DNA from: Limosilactobacillus balticus
GTDB taxonomy: Bacteria > Bacillota > Bacilli > Lactobacillales > Lactobacillaceae
Direction of reading: 5' to 3'
Assembly (NCBI RefSeq): GCF_014145615.1
Contig: NZ_JACIVH010000065.1
Coordinates: 5,001-69,000 of the forward strand
Length of the DNA: 64,000 nt
Of the stretch, positions 1-8,611 are shown in pieces. Below the pieces are notes generated by a model. That model was not told the DNA's origin and did not search any database. It was given only the letters and a program-made list of their open reading frames with translations. A program made the position numbers and the translations under genes. Every line of letters begins with the position of its first letter. The first letter of the stretch is position 1.

Positions 1-812
1 CCCTTTTTCAATGTCCTGTTTGTGAACAGCCAATGGAGAAAATCGAAGGAAACAGTATTATTTGTGGAAATAGTCATCGCTTTGACTTTAATCGGCATGG
101 TTATCTTCATTTTCTCAATGGGGCTGCTAATACTGAATATGATCGATCAATGTTTGAATCTCGTCGTCAGCTATTAAATGCAGGCCTATTTAAGCCAATT
201 ATTGAAAATATTAGTAAATTCTTACCTTCAAAATCTTTAAAGATCTTAGATGTGGGGACTGGGGAAGGAACCCCATTATTACAATTAGAAACGATTCGTG
301 CTAATTATAATGATACGATGATTGGCTTTGACATTTCTAAACCAGGGATAACACTTGCTACTCAGTTACCGTTAAAAGCCTTTTTTTGTGTAGCTGATTT
401 ACGTAAATTGCCTTTTAATGATGAGAGTTTTGATTGTATATTAGAGCTGTTTTCTCCATCTGATTATCAAGAGTTTAACCGGGTTCTAAAGAAAGAGGGG
501 ACCCTTATTAAGGTAATTCCTAACGCTAACTACTTAGTCGAATTACGTCACCTCTTATATAAAACAGGAGAACGCAATTACCACTATGATAATTCACGAG
601 TAATCGAGTTATTTAAACGACATTATCCGCATAGTAAAGTTGAAACGGTAACCTACCAATTTAGAATCCCAGACGGCTTACAACAATCAATGTTAGAAAT
701 GACACCTTTACACTGGGGAGCAAACGCTAAAAGATTATCTAAAGAAGAATTAACTCAATTGAAAACAATTACGGTGGATGTAAGCTTATTAATTGCGAAA
801 AAAGCTAATTAA
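1..812 (+). CDS. rlmA: 23S rRNA (guanine-N1)-methyltransferase, RlmA type (5' truncated by window)
   Basis: The reading frame is open to the window edge, so the true start lies upstream. The internal ATG at 33 is not the start, because the codons before it encode a zinc-finger pair CPVC that is completed by a downstream C and H (CGNSH). A Rossmann methyltransferase fold follows with SAM motif I (LDVGTGEG) near residue 75 counted from the ATG at 33. The family methylates N1 of a guanine in helix 35 of 23S rRNA; Gram-positive members usually act at G748. The zinc finger plus motif I make the family call firm, but the exact target base is inferred. Confidence 0.85.
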   Translation, partial: LFQCPVCEQPMEKIEGNSIICGNSHRFDFNRHGYLHFLNGAANTEYDRSMFESRRQLLNAGLFKPIIENISKFLPSKSLKILDVGTGEGTPLLQLETIRANYNDTMIGFDISKPGITLATQLPLKAFFCVADLRKLPFNDESFDCILELFSPSDYQEFNRVLKKEGTLIKVIPNANYLVELRHLLYKTGERNYHYDNSRVIELFKRHYPHSKVETVTYQFRIPDGLQQSMLEMTPLHWGANAKRLSKEELTQLKTITVDVSLLIAKKAN

Positions 813-815
813 TTA

Positions 816-963
816 TTGCAACATTACTAAATTAGTGCTAAATTATTATAAGAAATCGTTTGATAATTGACATCGAATATAAGTGTTTCGTTGGTAATTA
901 TCAAGGAGTACTTCATTAAAGCAGCGTTTCGCCGTGCCCACACCGAGACCCTGCTTTTTTTAT
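816..963 (+). promoter_or_regulatory. Two-hairpin leader RNA with terminator ahead of trmL (possible 23S-methyl-type motif)
   Basis: A candidate promoter (TTGCAA at 816-821, 17-base spacer, TAAATT at 839-844) is followed by two hairpins. Hairpin 1 pairs 860-868 with 896-904 (9 bp, perfect). Hairpin 2 pairs 919-931 with 944-956 (13 positions, one C-C mismatch) and runs into a T tract, so it is an intrinsic terminator. The trmL ribosome site follows at about 970. A terminator between promoter and gene suggests attenuation. Known family: the 23S-methyl RNA motif of Lactobacillales sits upstream of rRNA methyltransferase genes and has two hairpins, the second a terminator. Assignment to that family is my inference. 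Confidence 0.55.
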
Positions 964-983
964 TTTATTAAGGAGATTTTATT

Positions 984-1493
984 ATGACAAACCATATTGT
1001 CTTGTTTGAACCATTATTTCCAGCAAATACGGGAAATATTGCGCGAACTTGTGCGGGGACAAATACTGAATTACATTTAATTAAGCCATTAGGATTTTCA
1101 ACTGATGATAAGCATATGAAACGAGCTGGATTAGACTACTGGGATAAAGTAAAGATTACATATCATGAGGACTTACCTTCATTTATGAAGACTATTCCTG
1201 ATATTAACCGCTTATATATTGTTTCTAAGTTTGCTACCCATGATTATAGTGATGCTGATTATACGGGTGAAGGAGATCATTATTTCCTATTTGGGAAAGA
1301 AACCACTGGGTTGCCTGAACGTTTTATGCAAAAATACCCAGAAAATGCTATCCGGATTCCACAAAATGACAATAATATTCGAGCACTGAATTTATCGAAT
1401 AGTGCAGCGATTGTTATTTATGAAGCTTTGCGGCAACAAAGTTTTCCTAATTTAGCCCGAGTTCATAAATATGAATTCGATAAATTGAAGTAA
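984..1493 (+). CDS. trmL: tRNA (cytidine/uridine-34 2'-O)-methyltransferase TrmL
   Basis: This 169-residue protein is a minimal SPOUT (SpoU/TrmH) methyltransferase consisting of the trefoil-knot domain alone, the usual TrmL length. It starts with the family pattern of a hydrophobic strand followed by EPLFPANTGNIART. Motif 2 (FGKETTGLP) and motif 3 (IRALNLSNSAAIVIYEALRQ) form the SAM-binding knot. TrmL methylates the ribose of wobble base 34 in tRNA-Leu isoacceptors. The ATG has an AAGGAGA site about 7 bases upstream. It follows a leader RNA ending in a terminator, so expression may be attenuated. A ribosomal RNA target cannot be excluded from sequence alone. Confidence 0.9.
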   Translation: MTNHIVLFEPLFPANTGNIARTCAGTNTELHLIKPLGFSTDDKHMKRAGLDYWDKVKITYHEDLPSFMKTIPDINRLYIVSKFATHDYSDADYTGEGDHYFLFGKETTGLPERFMQKYPENAIRIPQNDNNIRALNLSNSAAIVIYEALRQQSFPNLARVHKYEFDKLK

Positions 1494-1514
1494 CCTTAAG
1501 GAGGCAGTAATGCG

Positions 1515-3842
1515 ATGGCGAGAAGGAAAAAGGCATCATCCCGCCGGACAAGAGGGAAAAAACAACAGTATCGATTAATTGATAATCTGTTAGGAATAAT
1601 TGTTTGCCTCTTAATGTTAGTTGGCTTATTTAATTTAGGAGTATTAGGAACTTTTCTCGATAACTGTTTTAAGATTTTTGTAGGATCATCCTTTCCAATT
1701 GCGATGATTATTGTTTTTCTCTATGGATTATGTTTTGCATTGTATGGGCATCGTCCACATTTCAAAAAACGTTGGATTGCAGGAGCTATTATTGCCTATA
1801 TTGGTTTATTGATGTGGCTTCAGACAGTAATGTTTCAGCGTCTGAATCTTCATGCAAAGGTAATCGAAACTACTTGGAATAGTCTTAGTAAGGTTATTTT
1901 TAACGGTGATTCAACTGTTCCGGTTGGTGGAGGGATGATTGGTGCTTACCTATACAATGGAAGTAATATTTTAATTTCAGAAGTTGGGACAGCGGTATTG
2001 TCATGGTTGTTAATGATTATCGGAATTATTGTCTTTTTTGCATTACCATGGCGCGAATTTCTAGTAAAATGTGGGATTGGCATTAAAAAATTTGGAGCAG
2101 CAATAGTTAATGCTCACGATCAATTAATGAAAAAGAGAACGGAGAGAGCAACTAAAACAACCACGGTACCATCAATTAGTGTGCCTCTTAGTAAAGCATC
2201 ACGACAGGTCAAAGATTTCTTTGCAGACCAAGAACCAGCAGAGCCATCACCACCAGTTTCTTCTCCATCTATAATTTCCCAAGACCCTGTTGAACCAACT
2301 ATTAGGGTCGCAAGTGAAAGTCAAGTGGAAGGAACTCATAGTGGTACCCAAGATGAGCAGACTTCGAAACAACATGACGATACGGAAATTAAACTTGCAG
2401 GAATTGATGCTAAAGAAGATAATGATTACCAATTGCCACCAGTCAGCCTGCTAAGTCAAGTAAAAGCAACAGACCAGCAAGAAGATTTGAATAATATCAA
2501 AAAGAACACCAAAACACTTCAGCAAACCCTAAAATCTTTTGGTGTGGATGCAACAGTTGAAAATGTTAATTTGGGTCCTTCCGTTACCAAATATGAGTTA
2601 CGCCCAGCAGTAGGAGTAAAAGTCAGCCGAATAACCCATTTGGCTGATGATTTAGCCCTTGCCCTTGCGGCTAAAGATATCCGGATTGAAGCGCCAATCC
2701 CGGGGAAATCATTAATTGGGATTGAAGTTCCAAACCAGCAAATTGCAACAGTTGGTTTTCGCGATATGGTCGAAAATGCTCCTAGTAATGATAATCCCAT
2801 GGAAGTTCCGCTTGGTCGCAGTGTCACTGGGGATATCAAAATGGCCGATCTAACTAAGATGCCACACCTCCTTATTGCCGGGGCAACGGGTAGTGGTAAG
2901 TCTGTTGCAATCAATGTTATCATTACAAGCATTTTATTAAAGGCTAAACCGCATCAAGTAAAGATGTTAATGATTGATCCTAAAAAGGTCGAATTAAGTG
3001 TTTATAATGGTATTCCTCATCTTCTCAGTCCAGTAGTTTCTGAACCCAAGAAGGCAGCCCGTGCGTTAGGAAAAGTTGTTGCAGAAATGGAGCGTCGTTA
3101 CGAATTGTTTGCTAAATTCGGTGTTCGTAACCTGGATGGGTATAATAAATTGGTTAAACAACAAAATGATGACCATCCTGATGAAGTTCAAGCTAACTTA
3201 CCATTGATTTTAGTTATTGTTGATGAATTAGCGGACTTGATGATGACCGTTTCGCATGATGTTGAAGATGCAATTGTCCGAATTGCACAAATGGGGCGGG
3301 CTGCTGGTATTCACATGATTTTGGCAACTCAACGTCCTTCAGTTGATGTTATTACAGGGCTTATTAAGGCTAACGTTCCTTCTCGAATTGCCTTTGCGGT
3401 TTCTAGTGGAGTTGATTCGCGAACTATTATCGATACTAATGGGGCAGAAAAGCTCCTTGGTCGAGGTGATATGTTATTTGAACCAATCGATCAAAATAAG
3501 CCAGTCCGAATTCAAGGCGCATTTATTTCTGATCATGATGTTGAATCAGTAGTAGACTTTATAAAAAACGAGCGAGCAGCTGAGTATGACGATAATATGG
3601 TTGTAACTGATAATGAAATCGAGCAAGAAGAACAAGCTGAGGAGGAAGATGAATTGTTCCCCGAAGCATTAGATTTTGTGGTTGATCAACAAAAGGCATC
3701 AACTTCGCTAATTCAGCGTCGTTTTAGAATTGGTTATAATCGTGCAGCAAGAATTATTGATGATATGGAACAGCGTGGATTTATCGGACCAGCTAATGGA
3801 TCGAAACCACGTGAAGTTTATAAGCAAAAACGTGAGGAATAA
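1515..3842 (+). CDS. ftsK: DNA translocase FtsK/SpoIIIE
   Basis: At 775 residues this has the normal FtsK/SpoIIIE architecture: a basic N-terminus, about four membrane helices in residues 20-190, an acidic and Pro/Ser-rich linker (about 235-320), a RecA-like motor with Walker A GATGSGKS and Walker B LILVIVDELADLM, and a winged-helix gamma domain at the C-terminus that reads DNA polarity. It pumps chromosome arms through the closing septum. The start has AAGGAGG (1497-1503) 11 bases ahead. Only 21 bases separate it from trmL, so the two are probably cotranscribed. A hairpin terminator follows directly. Confidence 0.96.
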   Translation: MARRKKASSRRTRGKKQQYRLIDNLLGIIVCLLMLVGLFNLGVLGTFLDNCFKIFVGSSFPIAMIIVFLYGLCFALYGHRPHFKKRWIAGAIIAYIGLLMWLQTVMFQRLNLHAKVIETTWNSLSKVIFNGDSTVPVGGGMIGAYLYNGSNILISEVGTAVLSWLLMIIGIIVFFALPWREFLVKCGIGIKKFGAAIVNAHDQLMKKRTERATKTTTVPSISVPLSKASRQVKDFFADQEPAEPSPPVSSPSIISQDPVEPTIRVASESQVEGTHSGTQDEQTSKQHDDTEIKLAGIDAKEDNDYQLPPVSLLSQVKATDQQEDLNNIKKNTKTLQQTLKSFGVDATVENVNLGPSVTKYELRPAVGVKVSRITHLADDLALALAAKDIRIEAPIPGKSLIGIEVPNQQIATVGFRDMVENAPSNDNPMEVPLGRSVTGDIKMADLTKMPHLLIAGATGSGKSVAINVIITSILLKAKPHQVKMLMIDPKKVELSVYNGIPHLLSPVVSEPKKAARALGKVVAEMERRYELFAKFGVRNLDGYNKLVKQQNDDHPDEVQANLPLILVIVDELADLMMTVSHDVEDAIVRIAQMGRAAGIHMILATQRPSVDVITGLIKANVPSRIAFAVSSGVDSRTIIDTNGAEKLLGRGDMLFEPIDQNKPVRIQGAFISDHDVESVVDFIKNERAAEYDDNMVVTDNEIEQEEQAEEEDELFPEALDFVVDQQKASTSLIQRRFRIGYNRAARIIDDMEQRGFIGPANGSKPREVYKQKREE

Positions 3843-3880
3843 AAAAGACCGGAGAGTTTCTTCTCCGATCTTTTTTATTC
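3842..3880 (+). terminator. Intrinsic terminator of ftsK
   Basis: The stem AAAGACCGGAGA pairs with TCTCCGATCTTT (one C-A mismatch), with a 6-base loop, followed by a run of T. It begins at the ftsK stop codon. Confidence 0.85.
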
Positions 3881-3903
3881 CGACTGCGTGGATGTTTAAT
3901 AGG

Positions 3904-4023
3904 CTAAATTAAGTTTAAGGATGCAACTGCTCCAAAGATTAAAGAACCAAGCATTGCAATTAACATCAGCCAAATAGCAACCATGGTGATTTTTTGGAAA
4001 CGAGTTTTCTTTTTTCGCTGCAT
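3904..4023 (-). CDS. DUF4044-type small membrane protein (39 aa)
   Basis: This is a very short gene in a different frame from the longer but spurious minus-strand frame that covers it. The product starts MQRKKKTRFQK, then has one hydrophobic helix (about residues 13-36) and ends ASLNLI. Length, basic N-terminus, the RFQK motif and the position just after ftsK and before mraZ match the DUF4044 family of lactobacilli. The ribosome site GGAAGGATGG lies about 5 bases upstream of the ATG and a good promoter lies behind it. Function is unknown; the protein is expected in the membrane. Confidence 0.8.
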   Translation of the reverse strand: MQRKKKTRFQKITMVAIWLMLIAMLGSLIFGAVASLNLI

Positions 4024-4057
4024 TATTAACCATCCTTCCATTTTTATCAATAATAGT

Positions 4058-4087
4058 AGTGTAACGCATCTTTAATGTCTTTTTCAA
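4058..4087 (-). promoter_or_regulatory. Promoter for the DUF4044 gene
   Basis: On the minus strand, TTGAAA (complement of 4082-4087), an 18-base spacer and TACACT (complement of 4058-4063) lie about 35 bases upstream of the small gene's ATG. Confidence 0.5.
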
Positions 4088-4148
4088 ATCTAGTTTTGAA
4101 TTATGTTAAACTTAGATTACTTAACTGAAGAGAAGGGAACTGAAAAGG

Positions 4149-4505
4149 TTGAGGGTTAGTATTCAGGTTGTAATTTTAGAGATTATTTTATTATTAGTGA
4201 TTGGGGTAGTAGAACGATTATTAGTACGAATATTTCATCATCCTAAAAAGACAAAACATTTGTGGTGGGGATGGACAATTATTTTATGGCTTCTTATAAT
4301 TTTTAATATTGGCTTTTATTGGCCAGCCTATCCCATTGCCTTATGGATGATTCTAGCTCTGCTATTAATTGTTTTACAAATTATTCACAATCATGAATTC
4401 ATTTATCGCCGTTACTGGCCAGTATTTTGGCACTATTCGGCATATTATGCTTTAATCATATATATTGGTAGCTTAATTATTTCACCATGGTTACCGTTGA
4501 TATAA
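4149..4505 (+). CDS. Small integral membrane protein, probably DUF3397
   Basis: A 118-residue, very hydrophobic and tryptophan-rich protein with about four predicted membrane helices (residues 6-24, 39-58, 61-81, 94-114). Short basic loops contain HHPKKTKH and YRRYW. The start is TTG, supported by AGAAGGGA (4131-4138) 10 bases ahead. Its size and position directly before mraZ fit the DUF3397 family found at this place in lactobacilli and enterococci; this is a context-based call, as no functional residues are known. A terminator separates it from mraZ, so it is its own transcript. Confidence 0.7.
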   Translation: MRVSIQVVILEIILLLVIGVVERLLVRIFHHPKKTKHLWWGWTIILWLLIIFNIGFYWPAYPIALWMILALLLIVLQIIHNHEFIYRRYWPVFWHYSAYYALIIYIGSLIISPWLPLI

Positions 4506-4512
4506 AAATATT

Positions 4513-4550
4513 AAGTGAGTTGGAGAAGTAAATTCCTACTCACTTTTTTG
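4513..4550 (+). terminator. Intrinsic terminator before the division cluster
   Basis: AAGTGAGT (4513-4520) pairs perfectly with ACTCACTT (4538-4545), extended inside by GGA/TCC, followed by a T run. Confidence 0.85.
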
Positions 4551-4567
4551 TGTCTATTACTTTTTGG

Positions 4568-4610
4568 TAAAATTCACAAAATTACGTGGTGAGAAGTGGG
4601 GGATTGTGGT
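4568..4610 (+). promoter_or_regulatory. mraZ promoter region with triple MraZ-type operator repeat
   Basis: A -10-like TAAAAT (4568-4573) is followed by three 5-base repeats on an exact 10-base period: GTGGT (4586-4590), GTGGG (4596-4600) and GTGGT (4606-4610), each separated by 5 bases. This is the known arrangement for MraZ autorepression sites in E. coli and mollicutes: short G-rich repeats with 5-base spacers between promoter and mraZ. The repeats are directly visible; MraZ binding is inferred. No convincing -35 box was found. Confidence 0.7.
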
Positions 4611-4648
4611 AGACTTGACCTATAACATGGTGAAGGAGGACATTAGTC

Positions 4649-5077
4649 GTGTTAATGGGTGAATTTACACACACTATTGATTCCAAAGGCCGACTAATTA
4701 TTCCTGCCAAATTTCGAGAACAATTGGGGGCACACTTCATTGTTACTCGGGGGTTAGATGGATGTTTGTTTGGATATCCATTAAATGAATGGGAACTTTT
4801 AGAACAGAAGCTAAAGGCACTCCCATTAACGAAGCGTGATGCACGTGCATTTGTACGCTTTTTATATTCTGCCGCGACAGATTGCGAATTTGATAAACAA
4901 GGACGGATTAATATTCCGATAACCTTACGCACTCATGCTTCCCTTAAAAAGAAGTGTGTAATCGTTGGTGTTTCCAATCGCTTAGAAATCTGGAGCGATG
5001 AACGGTGGAATAAATTTGCAAGTGAAACAGCTGATAATTTTGACGAGATTGCAGAAGATCTTAATATTGATTTTTAA
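4649..5077 (+). CDS. mraZ: Transcriptional regulator MraZ
   Basis: The protein has 142 residues, the usual MraZ length, with two SpoVT/AbrB-like beta modules. The first carries [13 protein letters not shown] near residues 13-25 and the second DKQGRINIP near residues 84-92, the two DNA-contacting signatures. MraZ forms a ring and represses the division/cell wall operon that it heads. The start is GTG at 4649, giving MLMGEF, with GAAGGAGGA 8-9 bases upstream; the in-frame ATG two codons later is spaced less well. Repeats matching its operator lie 39-63 bases upstream. Confidence 0.95.
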   Translation: MLMGEFTHTIDSKGRLIIPAKFREQLGAHFIVTRGLDGCLFGYPLNEWELLEQKLKALPLTKRDARAFVRFLYSAATDCEFDKQGRINIPITLRTHASLKKKCVIVGVSNRLEIWSDERWNKFASETADNFDEIAEDLNIDF

Positions 5078-5092
5078 TGGAGGTTTTAGTTG

Positions 5093-6049
5093 ATGGCAGA
5101 ATTTAAACATGTAACGGTACTTTTAAAGGAGGCCGTAGCAGGATTAAATGTGCAACCAACAGGTACCTACGTTGATGCGACATTAGGTGGTGGTGGTCAT
5201 ACGCAAGCTATTTTACAACAGCTCGTGGATGGTCACCTATATTCTTTTGACCAGGATCAGACTGCGATTAATTACAATAAAGAACACTTAAAAACAGCAA
5301 TAGAGCAACAAAAATTAACATTAGTTGAAGATAACTTCCGCAACTTAAAAGTGGAATTGAATAGTTATAATGTAAAACATGTTAATGGAATTTTATATGA
5401 TTTAGGTGTTTCTTCTCCACAATTCGACGATGCTAAAAGAGGTTTTAGCTATCAGCATGATGCACCCTTAGATATGCGGATGAATCAGGAACAAAAATTA
5501 TCGGCAATGGAAGTTGTTAACGAATGGCCATATGAACGCCTAGTTAAGATCCTTTACCGATATGGAGAGGAAAAATTTGCTAAGTCGATTGCTAGAAAAA
5601 TTGAACAGCATCGAAAAATAGCACCAATAAAGACAACATTTGAATTAGTTGATGTGATTAAAGAAGGGATTCCGGCAGCAGCTCGTCGTCATGGTGGACA
5701 TCCGGCTAAAAAGAGTTTTCAAGCTATTCGAATAGCAGTTAACGACGAATTAGGTGCTTTAGAGGAATCGTTAGAACAAGCATTAGACTTGCTGGATGTT
5801 GGGGGACGAATAAGTGTCATTACCTTCCAATCACTAGAAGATCGGTTAGTAAAGACGATGTTTCGTGAAAAGACTTCATTAAGTGGGGATGTACCGCAAG
5901 GGTTACCAGTAATTCCAGCGGGAATGGAGCCAAACTTCAAATTAATTAATAAAAAGCCGATTGTAGCTAGTGTTGAAGAGTTAGCAGCAAATCATCGTGC
6001 GCATAGTGCCAAGTTGAGGATAATCGAGAAAATTAGAAAAGGAAAGTGA
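5093..6049 (+). CDS. rsmH: 16S rRNA (cytosine-1402-N4)-methyltransferase RsmH
   Basis: RsmH (MraW) adds the N4 methyl group to C1402 in the decoding centre of 16S rRNA. The SAM site [10 protein letters not shown] is near residue 28, the conserved YDLGVSSPQ near residue 102, and the C-terminal part carries the helical insert typical of the family. At 318 residues it is full length. The start is set at ATG 5093, 9 bases after GGAGG (5079-5083); a TTG one codon upstream is in frame but spaced worse. It lies 15 bases after mraZ and 7 bases before ftsL, inside the same operon. Confidence 0.95.
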   Translation: MAEFKHVTVLLKEAVAGLNVQPTGTYVDATLGGGGHTQAILQQLVDGHLYSFDQDQTAINYNKEHLKTAIEQQKLTLVEDNFRNLKVELNSYNVKHVNGILYDLGVSSPQFDDAKRGFSYQHDAPLDMRMNQEQKLSAMEVVNEWPYERLVKILYRYGEEKFAKSIARKIEQHRKIAPIKTTFELVDVIKEGIPAAARRHGGHPAKKSFQAIRIAVNDELGALEESLEQALDLLDVGGRISVITFQSLEDRLVKTMFREKTSLSGDVPQGLPVIPAGMEPNFKLINKKPIVASVEELAANHRAHSAKLRIIEKIRKGK

Positions 6050-6056
6050 CATAATT

Positions 6057-6428
6057 ATGGTTTCAAATGCGGCAAGGCAACTTGCGGGAGAACAACAACC
6101 ACAGCAAGCGCCAAGAAGAAAGACTTATCAACAACCCAAGATTTCTCCCAGCCCGGTTAGATGGTCAAAGTTTGAAAGATTTTTAGTAGCAATAGGAAGT
6201 TTAATCACACTAGGGTTAATGATTAGCTTACTTTCGACGAAGATTAGTATTAATAATCAACAACGGCACTTACAGGATACTCAAACACAAATCACTAAAG
6301 CGAAAAGTAGTAATACAAGTTTACAGCAAGAAATTGCTGAATTGACGACTCAATCGCATTTGAAATCAGCAGCACATAAATATGGATTATCAGATAAAAA
6401 TTCAAATGTAAGGAACGTTAATAAATAA
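6057..6428 (+). CDS. ftsL: Cell division protein FtsL
   Basis: A 123-residue bitopic protein with a Gln/Pro-rich basic cytoplasmic N-terminus, one membrane helix (about residues 44-64, FLVAIGSLITLGL) and an extracellular coiled coil rich in Gln and Thr. FtsL proteins diverge strongly, so the call rests on topology and position between rsmH and the PBP gene. It acts with DivIC and DivIB to activate septal synthesis by FtsW and its PBP partner. The stop codon overlaps the next ATG (TAATG), so the two genes are translationally coupled. Confidence 0.88.
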   Translation: MVSNAARQLAGEQQPQQAPRRKTYQQPKISPSPVRWSKFERFLVAIGSLITLGLMISLLSTKISINNQQRHLQDTQTQITKAKSSNTSLQQEIAELTTQSHLKSAAHKYGLSDKNSNVRNVNK

Positions 6429-8587
6429 TGAATAAGAAGCCACAACGAACGAAAAATAGGGGACATAGAGAAAACCGAGGGACCTTTGGCAAATGGCTCT
6501 TTCTAATCACGGTTGGATTGTTTACCTTATTTATCGTTCGTTTTGCGTATATCGCAATAAATAAAGATGTTCAACATGTTAACTTACGCTCGCAAGCTGA
6601 GCAAATTTATACTCAGCAACGAATTATTCAAGCGCGCCGGGGTGACATTTATGATTCAGAAGGAAACCCCTTAGCAACTGATACAAGTAGATATACCCTC
6701 TATGCTGTTCTTGATCGAACCCAAAAATCTTCTGATGGTAAACCATTATATGTAAAGAATCGACAAAAAACTGCGAAGATATTATCACAATATATTGACC
6801 TGACACCAAAACAAATTGAAAAGATCCTTAAACCAAAGGGACAAGCCTATCAAGTTGAATTTGGAAGCGCTGGAAGCAACCTTTCTGTTTCAACGATGCA
6901 GAAGATTAAAAATCGGCATTTACCAGGGATTAACTTTATTGCTACCCCAGCACGTCAATATCCAGAAGGTGAATTTGCTTCTCAAATAATTGGGATGGCA
7001 ACGCCTAAGATTAAAAATGATAATGGGACTGAAGAGACAAATTTAGTTGGACAATTAGGCTTAGAAGGCTACTTTAATAAGCAATTGACTGGAACAAATG
7101 GATTAAGAAAAGATAAACAGGATGTCTATGGATACCAGATTGCTAATTCAAAGCAGGTAACTAAGAAAGCCATCAATGGGGATAATATCTACACTACGCT
7201 TGATTCACAAACCCAACATTTTCTCGAAAATAAAGTTAATAAGGTTTATAAAAGTTCTAATGCCAATGCAATGACTGCAGTTGTAATGGAAGCTAAAACG
7301 GGTAAAATTATTGCCGCTACTCAACGGCCAACTCTTCATGCAGAAAATAATCCGGTTTGGCGGAATATGCTAGTTCAAGATGCTTATGAACCAGGCTCCG
7401 TAATGAAAATTTTGTCTTTAGCTGCTGCCATTGATACCGGACATTTTAATCCTAATGCAACCTTTAATTCTGGAACATGGGCCATGGGCGGTGGAAAAAT
7501 CACTGATTGGTCAAGTTCTGGTTGGGGGACAATTTCCTATAAAGATGCTTTTGACATGTCTAGTAATGTTGGGTTTGCTCATGTAGAACAAGACATGGGA
7601 GCAGATACGTGGATGAAGTACATTAAACGATTTGGCTTGTTAAAAAAAGTAAATGTTATCGGAATGGGTAATGAGGTTAATGGTTATACTTCATTTAAAG
7701 GTATCCTTGCTCAAGCTAATACCGCCTTTGGACAGGGAATTACTGTAAATGTCATGCAGATGATGCAGGCGTTCAGTGCTATTGGTAATAATGGTAAAAT
7801 GATGAAACCTTACATTGTTAGCAAAGTTGTAGATGGTAATAGCGGAAAGACAATCCAAAAGGTTAAGCCTAAAGTCGTTGGGCAGCCAATAAAAGCATCA
7901 ACAGCGAAAAAGGTCCTTGGATACATGCAAGGCGTTGTTTATGATCAAAAAGGACTTGGTCACGATTATCAAATTAAGGGTTACCGAATTGCCGGAAAGA
8001 CAGCTACTGCACAAATTGGTGGTGCTCATGGTTATTCAACTGGTGATACAAACTACCTTTACTCATTTGCAGGGATGGCACCGGCTAAAAATCCAAAGTA
8101 TATTATGTATGTCACCCTTCGCCAACCGCAAAACCTAAAAAAACCAGCAACCAAACAAATTGCCAGTGTCTTTAATCCGACAATGAAAATGCTATTAAGC
8201 CAACAAAAGGTTGCGGAAAAGGCCAAGAAAAAGGTTATTACAATGCCAAATGTTGTTGGGCAATCAAGTGATGATGCTAATAAGAAACTATCAGGTAAAG
8301 GAATGCAAGTAATCGTCGTTGGCTCTGGCAAGAAAGTTAAACAACAATCAGCAGCTCCCGACGAACAAGTATTAACAGATCAACATGTTATCCTTGATAC
8401 CGGTGGCGAGTATAAAATGCCAGATATTTCTGGATGGAGCTCTGCTGATGTTCAACAATTAGCTAAGATTCTTAAACTAAAAGTAAAAGAAAATGGAAAC
8501 GGCTATGTTACTCAGCAAAGTATTTCGCCTGATACAACTATTAAGCGAGGAACAACTTTGACTGTTCAATATGAAGCTAAAAACTAG
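6428..8587 (+). CDS. ftsI: Septal penicillin-binding protein (class B) with two PASTA domains
   Basis: A class B peptidoglycan transpeptidase of 719 residues. It has one N-terminal membrane helix (about 20-42), a dimerisation domain, the transpeptidase domain and two C-terminal PASTA domains (about 602-660 and 660-717) starting at MPNVVG and MPDISG. Active-site motifs are SVMK (SxxK, within EPGSVMKI), SSN (within DMSSNVG) and KTA at residues 524-526, where most relatives have KTG or KSG. It crosslinks septal wall with FtsW. The position between ftsL and mraY corresponds to pbpB/spoVD of Bacillus; PASTA domains make it PBP2x/2B-like. Confidence 0.93.
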   Translation: MNKKPQRTKNRGHRENRGTFGKWLFLITVGLFTLFIVRFAYIAINKDVQHVNLRSQAEQIYTQQRIIQARRGDIYDSEGNPLATDTSRYTLYAVLDRTQKSSDGKPLYVKNRQKTAKILSQYIDLTPKQIEKILKPKGQAYQVEFGSAGSNLSVSTMQKIKNRHLPGINFIATPARQYPEGEFASQIIGMATPKIKNDNGTEETNLVGQLGLEGYFNKQLTGTNGLRKDKQDVYGYQIANSKQVTKKAINGDNIYTTLDSQTQHFLENKVNKVYKSSNANAMTAVVMEAKTGKIIAATQRPTLHAENNPVWRNMLVQDAYEPGSVMKILSLAAAIDTGHFNPNATFNSGTWAMGGGKITDWSSSGWGTISYKDAFDMSSNVGFAHVEQDMGADTWMKYIKRFGLLKKVNVIGMGNEVNGYTSFKGILAQANTAFGQGITVNVMQMMQAFSAIGNNGKMMKPYIVSKVVDGNSGKTIQKVKPKVVGQPIKASTAKKVLGYMQGVVYDQKGLGHDYQIKGYRIAGKTATAQIGGAHGYSTGDTNYLYSFAGMAPAKNPKYIMYVTLRQPQNLKKPATKQIASVFNPTMKMLLSQQKVAEKAKKKVITMPNVVGQSSDDANKKLSGKGMQVIVVGSGKKVKQQSAAPDEQVLTDQHVILDTGGEYKMPDISGWSSADVQQLAKILKLKVKENGNGYVTQQSISPDTTIKRGTTLTVQYEAKN

Positions 8588-8611
8588 CAGAGAAACTAAT
8601 TGGAGGTAAAT

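Noticed and set aside
813-983. Possible signal recognition particle RNA or other housekeeping RNA
   Set aside because: The conserved GGAA-type tetraloop and its flanking stem are absent; the region is better explained as a leader with terminator.
3896-4087. 63-residue minus-strand frame
   Set aside because: It covers the DUF4044-like gene in another frame, has no ribosome site at its start and would begin inside the promoter region.
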